Shown: one piece after another, positions 18,215-26,670 of the stretch
How positions within the stretch are numbered: the first letter of the stretch is position 1
Layout of the letters: every line of letters starts with the position of its first letter
Origin: Halomonas binhaiensis
GTDB lineage: Bacteria; Pseudomonadota; Gammaproteobacteria; Pseudomonadales; Halomonadaceae
DNA: 64,000 nt
Reading direction: 5' to 3'
Assembly: GCF_008329985.2 (NCBI RefSeq)
Contig: NZ_CP038437.2
Location: 4,774,001-4,838,000 of the forward strand
Translations under genes and position numbers: made by a program
The notes under the pieces: generated by a model
The model's database searches: none
The model's input: only the letters and a program-made list of their open reading frames with translations
What the model was told of the DNA's origin: nothing

Positions 18215-18534
18215 TATCGGCAGTGTTGTTCCCAATACGACCGGGGCTTCGTCAGGAGCATTGTGGTAGATGTCTCTCCTTGAGAGAACCGCGATAATTC
18301 AGTGATCACCATGTGTCGATTCACGCTGCCAATGAATGCTTGAGCAGACGGCAATGGAGGAGAAAGTGTGAGGAGAGGCATATTAGTCAAAAGATAAGCG
18401 TTTAATTCTGGAATTGTGTCGTTATGTCGCGCTACTGTTTTCGGCATAGAACATAAGATAACGACACCAAGCCCTGTGATTGCCGCGATGAGCAGTAGGT
18501 TGCTTGGATATTTACGCAGACAGGGAGTGTTGAA
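18215..18534. other. intergenic region upstream of the hsd locus
   Basis: About 320 bp. A minus-strand frame crosses it and enters hsdR, but it looks like a shadow of hsdR. Only a short inverted repeat (TCTCTC-CTT-GAGAGA, 18273-18287) stands out. The region becomes AT-rich toward 18400-18530, where the hsdR promoter probably lies. Confidence 0.45.
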
Positions 18535-21500
18535 TTGGCAGCAAACTCCTCCAACTTCGGCTTCCTGGCCGAGCATGATGAGCTTTTTGTCGAGCTGGCA
18601 GCGGGGGCAGAGCGTGTCTTCTCCAGCGACCCCAATACCACGCTGATCAAGCTGCGCCAATTGGGTGAGGCCCTGGCCCAGCATCTGGCCAGCCGAGCAG
18701 GTATCGAGTTCGATGAGCAGACCACTCAAGTGGACCTGCTGTTCCGTCTCAATCGCGAGCTACATTTCGAGCCAGTAATTCGAGAGCTGTTCCATACCCT
18801 GCGGATTCAGGGCAATAAAGCGACTCATCAGTTCAGAACCCAGCACCGCGACGCGATGGATGGGCTCAAGGTCGCCCGAGCCCTGGCCATCTGGTTTCAC
18901 CAATCATTGGGGCGTGATGGTGACAGGTTCAAACCTGGCCCCTTTGTGCCACCTGCCGATCCCAGTGCCCAGTTGACACATCTGCAGGCGGATATCGAAA
19001 AGCTCAAGGCTGAATTGGTCGAGGCTAATGAGCAGTTGGATTCCAGCCAGAAACTGGCCGAGCTGGAGGCTCGCGAGAAGGCCGAATACGAAGCCCTGGC
19101 ACTGGAAATGGACAAGGAGGCGCGCGCGCTTGCCCAGCAGGCCCAGGCACATGAACAGGCACTGGAACAGCAGCGCCACGAATACGAACAACGGCTCAGG
19201 GCGTTGCAGCAGCAAATTGCACAACAGGGCGAGAAAGCCCTGGCGACGCAGCGTTACAAGGTCAGTCGTCGCACTCAGGCGGCCAGTGAACGAGTCGAGC
19301 TGGATGAGTCGCTCACGCGAATTCTCATCGACCAACAGCTGGTCGAGGCTGGATGGGAGGCGGATAGCGAGAATCTGGCATATGGCAAAGGGGCTCGCCC
19401 TGTAAAAGGGGCCAACCGTGCTATCGCGGAATGGCCTTGTGCAGGACGGGACAAGGCGGATTACGTATTGTTCGCTGGCTTGACTCCTGTCGCTGTGGTG
19501 GAAGCCAAGAAAGGCAATACCAATGTGGCCGGAAAAATCAGCCAGGCAGAACGCTACAGCCAAGGCTTCAAGAATACTTCCGCCATGCTGCCAGCCTGGC
19601 AGCAGGCCGGACGCACCATTGCCTGGCCTGATGTGGACAACGGCCACTACCATGTGCCCTTCGTTTACTCCTGTAACGGTCGACCTTATATACCGCAGTT
19701 GGCTGAGCAATCCGGGACATGGTTCCGCGATGTGCGTGAGCCGAGCAATATCAAGCGCGCATTACCGACATTTCACACCCCGGATGGCTTGCTGGACCGA
19801 CTGACACGCAGCAGGCAGCAGGCTGAGCATAAACTTAAACTGGAACCGTTCGGTTATCTCAAGCTGCGTGATTATCAGATCAAAGCGATTCAGGCTGCCG
19901 AGAACGCCGTGGCAAAAGGCGCCCGAACAGCTCTTCTGGCCATGGCCACCGGCACCGGCAAGACGCGGACCATCATTGGCCTGATGTATCGCTTCCTCAA
20001 GGCCGAGCGCTTCAAGCGTATCCTGTTCCTGGTCGACCGTCGGGCACTTGGCCAACAGGCGATAGATGCTTTCAATGATGCGCCGCTGGAACAGAGCCTG
20101 ACACTGTCAAAAATCTACAATGTGGCAGAGCTTGGCGATATGGCTGCCGAGGCAGAAACCCGTATCCAGGTGGCTACGGTACAGGCTATGGTCAAGCGCA
20201 TTCTGCTGAGTGATGAGCCTCCGCCGGTGGACCGTTTCGATTGCATCATCGTTGATGAAGCCCACCGTGGTTATACCCTGGACCAGGAAATGACCGAAGG
20301 CGAACTGGCAACCCGTGATACCCGTCAGTATCTATCCAGTTACCGCCAGGTGCTCGACTACTTCGATGCCGTCAAGGTCGGGCTGACAGCAACGCCCGCC
20401 AAGCATACCAGCGAGATTTTCGGCCACCCTGTCTATGTCTATTCCTATCGTGAGGCGGTGGCGGAAGACTGGCTGATTGATCATGAACCGCCACTGCGTT
20501 ACGAGACACTGTTGTCACGCAACGGCATTCACTTCGACAAAGGCAGCGAAGTGAATGTCATCGATTCGCGTACCGGCACGGTGGAGACCGCCGAACTGGA
20601 AGATGAGCTGGATTTCGAAGTCGAGCAGTTCAATCGCCGGGTGATCAACGAGAGCTTCAATCGCGTGATCTGCGAACAGTTGGTCAAGGAACTGGACCCC
20701 TTCGGTGACGAGAAGACCCTGATCTTTTGTGCCACGGATCTGCATGCCGACATGGTCAAGCGCCTGCTGGATGAGGCCTTCAAGGCTGAATACAACGGTG
20801 ATTACCACCAGGCGGCCGTGGCCAAGATCACTGGCCAGAGTGACAAGGTCGACCAGTTGATTCGCTGCTTCAAGAACGAGCGCTACCCCAACATTGCGAT
20901 TACCGTGGACCTGCTGACCACCGGTATCGATGTGCCGAAAATCTGTCACCTGGTGTTCATGCGCCGGGTACGTTCACGCATCCTCTATGAACAGATGATT
21001 GGCCGTGCCACTCGGCGTTGTGACGAGATCGGCAAGACGGTATTCCGCATTCATGACCCAGTTGGCATCTATGCGGCGTTGCAGAACGTCAACACCATGA
21101 AGCCGCTGGTAAAGGATCCCAATATCACCTTGCCGCAGTTGGTCGATGAGCTGACCGACCCGGAGCAGCTTCAACAACTGCTGGATAGCCCCGGCGACCA
21201 GCCAGGGCAAAGCCAGGCTGATGTTGTGCTCGATCAACTGAGCCAGAAGGTCATGCGCATATTGCGCAAGGCCGAAAACAAGGCTGAACATCATCCCAAG
21301 GTACGCCATAAACTGGATGAACTGGAGCAATTATGGGGCGTTGAACCCAAGTTGCTGCATCAGCATCTTCGTCAACTGGGGCCCCGGCAGGCAGCGGACT
21401 TTCTCGCCCAACACGCTGGGCTGACTGTCCATCTGGATGATGTGAAATGGATGTTGGGCAGCGACCGCCAGCCTGTGCTCTCGGAGCATGAAGATGAGTG

Positions 21501-22041
21501 GCTGGAGACAACTCAGAGTTATGGGATACACGAAAAGCCCGCCGACTATCTCGACAGTTTTACCCACTTCATTCGTGAGCAACTCAACCAGTCTGCTGCC
21601 TTGGCGGTGGTAGTCAACCGCCCGCGTGACCTGACCCGTGAACAGCTCAAGGAAGTGCGTCTGCTGTTAGATAATCATGGTTACTCGGAAGCCAACCTGA
21701 AGTCCGCCGTGCGTGACGAGAGCAACCAGGATATTGCGGCCAGCATCATTGGTCATATTCGGCGCGCAGCCCTTGGCGAGCCGCTGATCCCCTTCGAACA
21801 GCGTGTCCGTGATGCCATGGCGCGCATTCATGCGCAGCACGCCTGGACACCCAATCAGCGCAAGTGGCTGGATCGCCTGGCTAGCCAGTTGGTGCATGAA
21901 GTCATTATCGACCGAGAGACCATCGACAAGCTTCCTGCCATGGAAGGTGGGGCCAGGCGTCTGGACAAGATGCTGGGTGACCAACTGGATACGGTGCTGG
22001 ACGAGCTGAGCGAGGCGCTGTGGCCACCCAGGTCGGCCTAA
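18535..22041 (+). CDS. hsdR: type I restriction enzyme R subunit
   Basis: 1168 residues, the size of EcoKI-type HsdR. In order: an N-terminal helical domain resembling DUF4145 (about 1-110), a Gln/Glu-rich coiled coil (about 145-240), a PD-(D/E)xK nuclease domain with VVEAKKG near 323, then a SF2 motor with ATGTGKT near 470 and DEAH near 574, and a C-terminal helical region that docks on HsdM/HsdS. The subunit translocates and cuts unmethylated DNA. The start is a TTG at 18535 with GGGAG eight bases upstream; no ATG gives as good an N-terminus. Confidence 0.95.
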   Translation: MAANSSNFGFLAEHDELFVELAAGAERVFSSDPNTTLIKLRQLGEALAQHLASRAGIEFDEQTTQVDLLFRLNRELHFEPVIRELFHTLRIQGNKATHQFRTQHRDAMDGLKVARALAIWFHQSLGRDGDRFKPGPFVPPADPSAQLTHLQADIEKLKAELVEANEQLDSSQKLAELEAREKAEYEALALEMDKEARALAQQAQAHEQALEQQRHEYEQRLRALQQQIAQQGEKALATQRYKVSRRTQAASERVELDESLTRILIDQQLVEAGWEADSENLAYGKGARPVKGANRAIAEWPCAGRDKADYVLFAGLTPVAVVEAKKGNTNVAGKISQAERYSQGFKNTSAMLPAWQQAGRTIAWPDVDNGHYHVPFVYSCNGRPYIPQLAEQSGTWFRDVREPSNIKRALPTFHTPDGLLDRLTRSRQQAEHKLKLEPFGYLKLRDYQIKAIQAAENAVAKGARTALLAMATGTGKTRTIIGLMYRFLKAERFKRILFLVDRRALGQQAIDAFNDAPLEQSLTLSKIYNVAELGDMAAEAETRIQVATVQAMVKRILLSDEPPPVDRFDCIIVDEAHRGYTLDQEMTEGELATRDTRQYLSSYRQVLDYFDAVKVGLTATPAKHTSEIFGHPVYVYSYREAVAEDWLIDHEPPLRYETLLSRNGIHFDKGSEVNVIDSRTGTVETAELEDELDFEVEQFNRRVINESFNRVICEQLVKELDPFGDEKTLIFCATDLHADMVKRLLDEAFKAEYNGDYHQAAVAKITGQSDKVDQLIRCFKNERYPNIAITVDLLTTGIDVPKICHLVFMRRVRSRILYEQMIGRATRRCDEIGKTVFRIHDPVGIYAALQNVNTMKPLVKDPNITLPQLVDELTDPEQLQQLLDSPGDQPGQSQADVVLDQLSQKVMRILRKAENKAEHHPKVRHKLDELEQLWGVEPKLLHQHLRQLGPRQAADFLAQHAGLTVHLDDVKWMLGSDRQPVLSEHEDEWLETTQSYGIHEKPADYLDSFTHFIREQLNQSAALAVVVNRPRDLTREQLKEVRLLLDNHGYSEANLKSAVRDESNQDIAASIIGHIRRAALGEPLIPFEQRVRDAMARIHAQHAWTPNQRKWLDRLASQLVHEVIIDRETIDKLPAMEGGARRLDKMLGDQLDTVLDELSEALWPPRSA

Positions 22042-22104
22042 GCAGCTTTGCCCGAGGAAAGTAAGATAAGCCGAGCGGCTATTTTAACTTGTTTGATAAA
22101 ATGA

Positions 22105-22331
22105 AATAGCAGCATCGGTATTTCATTTTCCTCCGCGGTACTCTTCGCCAGCACTGCCAACTTATACTGTGAAACCGTCCTGACTCACGCCACCATTGGC
22201 AAGGTGCTTGACGCCCTGCAGGGGCTGCAATTGTGGGGTGAGCTGCATATCGTCCGCGAACTCACCGGACACAAGCGCAACCGCGTATATGCCTATAGCG
22301 CCTACATTGACCTACTGAATCGAGATGGAAC
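22105..22331 (+). pseudogene. remnant of a Fic-family protein C-terminus
   Basis: Between hsdR and hsdM a frame open from 22105 encodes a winged-helix tail typical of Fic (AMP-transferase) proteins: THATIGKVLDALQGL, then VRELTGHKRNRVYAY and YIDLLN. The catalytic HxFx(D/E)GNGR domain is absent; upstream lie only about 60 bases and a stop, then hsdR. The frame runs on into hsdM out of phase, so no intact Fic gene exists. It is best read as the end of a deleted Fic gene that once lay between hsdR and hsdM. A short winged-helix regulator translated on its own is a less likely alternative. Confidence 0.7.
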
Positions 22332-22334
22332 GGC

Positions 22335-23966
22335 ATGGCCAACAACGATATCGTCCAGAAACTCTGGAACCTTTGTGATGTGCTGCGTGATGACGGCATC
22401 AACTATTCCGACTACGTCACCGAACTGGTGCTGTTGTTGTTCATCAAGATGGCCCATGAACAGGCCGGTAGCTTGCAAAAGCACCCCTTGCCCGAGGGTT
22501 GCCGCTGGACGGATCTCAACAGCAAGTCCGGCACCACGCTGCTGGATGACTACAAGCGCATCCTGCTCAGCCTGTCCACAGGGCGTGATGAGAACAAGCA
22601 CCTGGTGCATACCGACCCGTTGATCAGCGCTATCTATGCCGACGCCCAGACCCGCTTGCGCGAGCCGCGCCACTTGCAACAGATCATCCAGCGTTTCGAT
22701 GAGATCGAAGACTGGTTCAGTGACAGCAAGGATGGTCTTGGCGACCTGTACGAAGGGCTGCTGGAAAAGAACGCCAGCGAAACCAAGTCCGGCGCGGGCC
22801 AGTACTTCACCCCGCGCCCGCTGATCAACGCCATGGTGCGTTGTCTCAAGCCGCAACCCGGTGAAGTGATTCAGGACCCCGCGGCAGGTACCGCGGGCTT
22901 TCTTATCGCTGCTGATGCCTATATCAAGGCGCACACCGATGAGTTGTTCGAACTCACCGCCCAGCAGCAGGCCTTCCAGAAGAACAAGGCTTTCGTTGGT
23001 ATCGAACTGGTGCCCGGCACCCGCCGCCTGGCGCTGATGAACTGTCTGCTGCATGGTATGGAAGGCGACGACGAAGGTGTGGTGCATTTGGGCAATGCCC
23101 TGGGGCAGGCCGGTGTGGACTTGGGCCGAAGCGCCGATGTGATGCTCGCCAACCCGCCGTTTGGCACCGCCAAGGGTGGCGATGCCAGCATTACCCGCGA
23201 TGACCTGACCTTCAAGACCAGCAACAAGCAATTGGCCTTTCTGCAGCATATTTATCGTGGCCTCAAGCCCGGTGGCCGTGCCGCGGTGGTATTGCCCGAT
23301 AACGTGTTGTTCGAGGCCGGCGTGGGCACTGATATTCGCCGCGACCTGATGGACAAGTGCAACCTGCATACCATCCTGCGTTTGCCCACTGGCATCTTCT
23401 ACGCCCAAGGCGTCAAGACCAATGTGCTGTTCTTCACCAAAGGCAGTGCCAGCGACAAACACCAGCAGGAACACTGCACCGAGAATGTCTGGGTCTACGA
23501 TTTGCGAACCAATATGCCCAGCTTCGGCAAACGCACGCCCTTTGGTGATCAGCATCTCAAACCCTTCGAGAAGGTCTATGGCGATGACCCCAACGGCCAG
23601 AGCCCACGCCAGGAAGGCGAATGGAGCTTTGGCGCCCAGGAGATCGAGCTGGCCCCTGAAGCCGCCAATGCCGACGAGAACCAGGGCATCGATGAACGCC
23701 TGGCCCATAGCCGCTGGCGCTGCTTCTCCCGCGAGTGGATTCGCGAGCACAAGGGTGACTCGCTGGATATCACCTGGCTCAAGGACAAGGACAGTGTCGA
23801 TGTCGCCAACCTGCCCGAACCCAGCGTATCAGCAGGAGAAGCCATGAGTGAACTGGTCCAGGCCTTGGGCGAGCTGGATGGTTTGATGCGCGAATTGGGG
23901 GCCGGGGAAGAGGCGGATGCGTTGCTTGCGGTGATTAAGAATGTTACGGGTGAGGTAGTAGAGTGA
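22335..23966 (+). CDS. hsdM: type I restriction-modification system M subunit (N6-adenine methyltransferase)
   Basis: 543 residues. The N-terminal helical domain (WNLCDVLRDDGINYSDYVTELVLLLF) is followed by the methyltransferase core with the AdoMet motif DPAAGTAGF near 180 and the catalytic NPPF near 273, which marks an N6-adenine methylase. With two copies of HsdM and one HsdS it methylates the recognition site; with HsdR it forms the nuclease. The ribosome-binding site is weak (GGA). hsdS starts within its last codons with a 4-base overlap. Confidence 0.96.
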   Translation: MANNDIVQKLWNLCDVLRDDGINYSDYVTELVLLLFIKMAHEQAGSLQKHPLPEGCRWTDLNSKSGTTLLDDYKRILLSLSTGRDENKHLVHTDPLISAIYADAQTRLREPRHLQQIIQRFDEIEDWFSDSKDGLGDLYEGLLEKNASETKSGAGQYFTPRPLINAMVRCLKPQPGEVIQDPAAGTAGFLIAADAYIKAHTDELFELTAQQQAFQKNKAFVGIELVPGTRRLALMNCLLHGMEGDDEGVVHLGNALGQAGVDLGRSADVMLANPPFGTAKGGDASITRDDLTFKTSNKQLAFLQHIYRGLKPGGRAAVVLPDNVLFEAGVGTDIRRDLMDKCNLHTILRLPTGIFYAQGVKTNVLFFTKGSASDKHQQEHCTENVWVYDLRTNMPSFGKRTPFGDQHLKPFEKVYGDDPNGQSPRQEGEWSFGAQEIELAPEAANADENQGIDERLAHSRWRCFSREWIREHKGDSLDITWLKDKDSVDVANLPEPSVSAGEAMSELVQALGELDGLMRELGAGEEADALLAVIKNVTGEVVE

Positions 23967-25411
23967 GCTTATTCAAAAGCCCTGATTTGTGGCACTCCAG
24001 TCGTTTAGAAGACCTTTTTAGCCATATAATCGGTGGTGATTGGGGAAAAAGTCCTGAGTGCGACGAGTCTGGTTATGAATTGGTAGCATGTATTAGAGGG
24101 TCTGAGTTCAAAAACTGGCTTTCTGATAATGGGAAGACAGCAGTCCAACGTAAGGTAAAAATATCAAGCCTTGAAAAAAGGTCATTGGTTCCCGGTGATA
24201 TTCTTCTAGAAATATCAGGGGGAGGGCCAGAGCAACCTGTTGGTCGAACGGTGCTAATATCGCAATCTGTTATTGATCAATTTTCTGAGAAAGTGGTTGG
24301 TACGAATTTTTTAAGGTTAATGCGTCCTTCTGAATATATGGACCCAAGGTTCATAAAATACTTTCTCGATGTTTTTTATTTGTCAGGAGAGATTGTTAAC
24401 TATCAGGGGGGGAGCAACAATTTACGCAACCTGAAATTTAAAGATTTCTCTCAGGTAGATGTTCCTGTTGCTACGCTCTCAGAACAAAAAATCATCGTCG
24501 AAAAGCTCGATACTCTACTGGGCCAGGTGGAAGCCACCAAGGCCCGGCTTGAGCGTATCCCACAGATTCTCAAGCGTTTCCGCCAGTCCGTGCTGGCTGC
24601 AGCGGTGAGTGGGAAGTTGACTGAGGAGTGGCGGGGAGATTCTCAATATTCGTCAATTTTCGGTATTCATTGTGCTCCTCAAACTTGGGAAGTGAGTAAC
24701 TTGGGAGATAAAGTAGAGTATGTGACGAGTGGGTCGCGAGGTTGGGCGAAATACTATTCAGTTTCAGGAGCTTTGTTTGTTCGGTCTCAAGATATTAATA
24801 CTGATAAGATAGAGATTGAAAGTGCGGCATATGTTTCCCTTCCAGATTCTATCGAGGGGAGAAGGACTAGACTGGAAATAGACGATATTTTATTGACAAT
24901 TACAGGCGCTAATGTAACGAAGTGTGCGAGAGTTGTTGAGGATCTAGGAGAAGCATATATAAGTCAACATGTGGCATTAATCCGTCTCAAAGAAACTGAG
25001 CAGTCTCTATTCGTAGAAATAGCACTAAAAGCCTTAAATGCTGGAAGAAAGCAGTTGACTGATATGGCTTATGGAGGTGGTAAGCCAGGTTTAAATTTGC
25101 AGAATATTAAAGATGTGATCCTAGCTTTTCCTTCGTTAGAAGAACAAACCGAAATCGTCCGCCGCGTCGACCAACTCTTCGCCTATGCCGACACCATCGA
25201 AAAGCAGGTCAATGCTGCCTTGGAGCGGGTCAATCATCTGACCCAATCGATCCTTGCCAAGGCCTTCCGTGGAGAGCTGACTGCACAATGGCGGGAGGAA
25301 AACCCTGAGCTGATCAGTGGGGAGAACAGTGCCGAGGCGCTGCTGGAAAGGATCAAGGCCGAGCGTGCGGCCCAGGCGCCAAAAAAGCGGGGGCGTAAGT
25401 CAGCGATATGA
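23963..25411 (+). CDS. hsdS: type I restriction-modification system S (specificity) subunit
   Basis: 482 residues, starting with GTG inside the hsdM stop (GTGA). Two target-recognition domains (about 5-165 and 225-390) alternate with two conserved helical spacers: LSEQKIIVEKLDTLL near 172 and LEEQTEIVRRVDQLF near 393, each followed by a SVLAAAVSGKLTEEWR-like or SILAKAFRGELTAQWR end. The recognition-domain segments (about 23980-24480 and 24640-25130) are visibly AT-rich while the spacers are GC-rich, as expected when domains are exchanged between lineages. The tail is Lys-rich (KKRGRK). The recognition sequence cannot be predicted here. Confidence 0.95.
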   Translation: MSLFKSPDLWHSSRLEDLFSHIIGGDWGKSPECDESGYELVACIRGSEFKNWLSDNGKTAVQRKVKISSLEKRSLVPGDILLEISGGGPEQPVGRTVLISQSVIDQFSEKVVGTNFLRLMRPSEYMDPRFIKYFLDVFYLSGEIVNYQGGSNNLRNLKFKDFSQVDVPVATLSEQKIIVEKLDTLLGQVEATKARLERIPQILKRFRQSVLAAAVSGKLTEEWRGDSQYSSIFGIHCAPQTWEVSNLGDKVEYVTSGSRGWAKYYSVSGALFVRSQDINTDKIEIESAAYVSLPDSIEGRRTRLEIDDILLTITGANVTKCARVVEDLGEAYISQHVALIRLKETEQSLFVEIALKALNAGRKQLTDMAYGGGKPGLNLQNIKDVILAFPSLEEQTEIVRRVDQLFAYADTIEKQVNAALERVNHLTQSILAKAFRGELTAQWREENPELISGENSAEALLERIKAERAAQAPKKRGRKSAI

Positions 25412-26295
25412 GTGCAGAAAAAAAAGACAAGGATAGTGGCCAGCTGCCGCTGTTTGAGTTCCACGAAGCGAATACGCGCATAGTGGAAGATGCTGATGAT
25501 CACCAGCAGACCGAAGAATCTCCATTCAGCAAGTATATTGTCTATGTTGATGAGAGTGGCGATCACAGTCTGACCAGTATTGATGAAAGCTATCCCGTCT
25601 TTGTGCTGGCTTTCTGTGTTTTTCATAAGCGCCACTATAGTGAAGCGATTGTTCCTGCCCTTGAGAAATTCAAGTTTAATCATTTTGGTCATGACCAAGT
25701 AGTGCTGCATGAAAATGAGATTCGCAAGGAAAAGGGGGCTTTCAATATTTTCAGGAGTCGCGAGGAAAAGCATGAATTTCTGAATGGCCTGACAAGAATT
25801 ATCGACCATAGCAACTTTATATTGATCAGTTGCACAATAGACAAGCGAAATATCAGTGGGCAGCATGATGCAGAATCGAATCCATATCACACTGCGTTAC
25901 GATTCTGCATGGAAACAATTTATGAATTTTTGACTGAAAAAGAACAGCATAGGAAGAAAACGCATGTTGTCGTTGAATGTCGAGGAGCAAAGGAAGATAA
26001 GGAGCTGGAACTGGAGTTCCGGAGAATTTGTGATGGAAATAATCGATTGGGGGTAGACATGCCCTTTGAAGTTCTATTCTCCGACAAGAAGGTTATGTCT
26101 TCAGGGCTGCAGTTGGCAGACTTGGTAGCTCGACCAATAGGCTTGAGAACCATCCGGTCGGATCAGGAAAATCGTGCTTTTGAAGTGTTAAAGCAAAAAT
26201 TCTACTGTAATGGCGGACGCGATAAGGTGGGAGAAGGGTATGAAGGTGTGGGCATGAAAATTTACCCTGCCCAGAAAAGCGAAAAGCCCCGATGA
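25408..26295 (+). CDS. DUF3800 domain protein coupled to hsdS
   Basis: 295 residues. The N-terminal part carries YIVYVDESGDH near residue 47, the hallmark of DUF3800, predicted to have an RNase H-like fold; a further acidic segment (LADLVARPIG, with SGLQLADL) lies near 235. The function of this family is not established; it is often found near phage-defence genes. The ATG overlaps the hsdS stop by four bases, so it is co-translated with the restriction system. AT-rich composition sets it apart from the flanking chromosome. Confidence 0.8.
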   Translation: MSAEKKDKDSGQLPLFEFHEANTRIVEDADDHQQTEESPFSKYIVYVDESGDHSLTSIDESYPVFVLAFCVFHKRHYSEAIVPALEKFKFNHFGHDQVVLHENEIRKEKGAFNIFRSREEKHEFLNGLTRIIDHSNFILISCTIDKRNISGQHDAESNPYHTALRFCMETIYEFLTEKEQHRKKTHVVVECRGAKEDKELELEFRRICDGNNRLGVDMPFEVLFSDKKVMSSGLQLADLVARPIGLRTIRSDQENRAFEVLKQKFYCNGGRDKVGEGYEGVGMKIYPAQKSEKPR

Positions 26296-26670
26296 AACTC
26301 ACCGAGACTATAGCGCCGACCGGGAACCCCCAATCCACTTGATGGAAACCATACGTCACTCTGGCGGGGTCGTCAAGTGGCCTCTTGTTTGGGTTGATAT
26401 AGAGGTGCTGGTGACGTGTCGCTAAGCTGACCGAAATCCGTACCAGCTTGTTCTATCAGGGTAATAGTAGGTTTTCAGACGCCACATTATCAGACCGGTT
26501 CTCACTAATGTGAGCCAAGAGGTTAAAGCAGGGAACGGCGCCATGAAGTAGGGTAATGCTCATGGAGCATGTGAGATAACTATATAAGCGGGTCGAGAAT
26601 TGAGATGCTGAGAAGGTCTACCTTCACCAGTGCCATTCGAAGACCTGACGCAGGAGAGGAGAGCTTCGAA
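26296..26670. other. intergenic region between DUF3800 gene and giant helicase gene
   Basis: About 375 bp without a convincing gene. It holds an 8-bp inverted repeat (CCACTTGA at 26335-26342, TCAAGTGG at 26373-26380) and a small hairpin CTCAC-TAAT-GTGAG near 26503. The giant gene probably has its own promoter here. Confidence 0.4.

Noticed and set aside
18187..18729. 180-codon minus-strand frame over the hsdR start
   Set aside because: Overlaps the conserved N-terminal region of hsdR and the tctA end; no similarity.
22302..23750. 482-codon minus-strand frame opposite hsdM
   Set aside because: Exact antisense shadow of a well-supported gene; its residues reflect hsdM codon bias and match no family.
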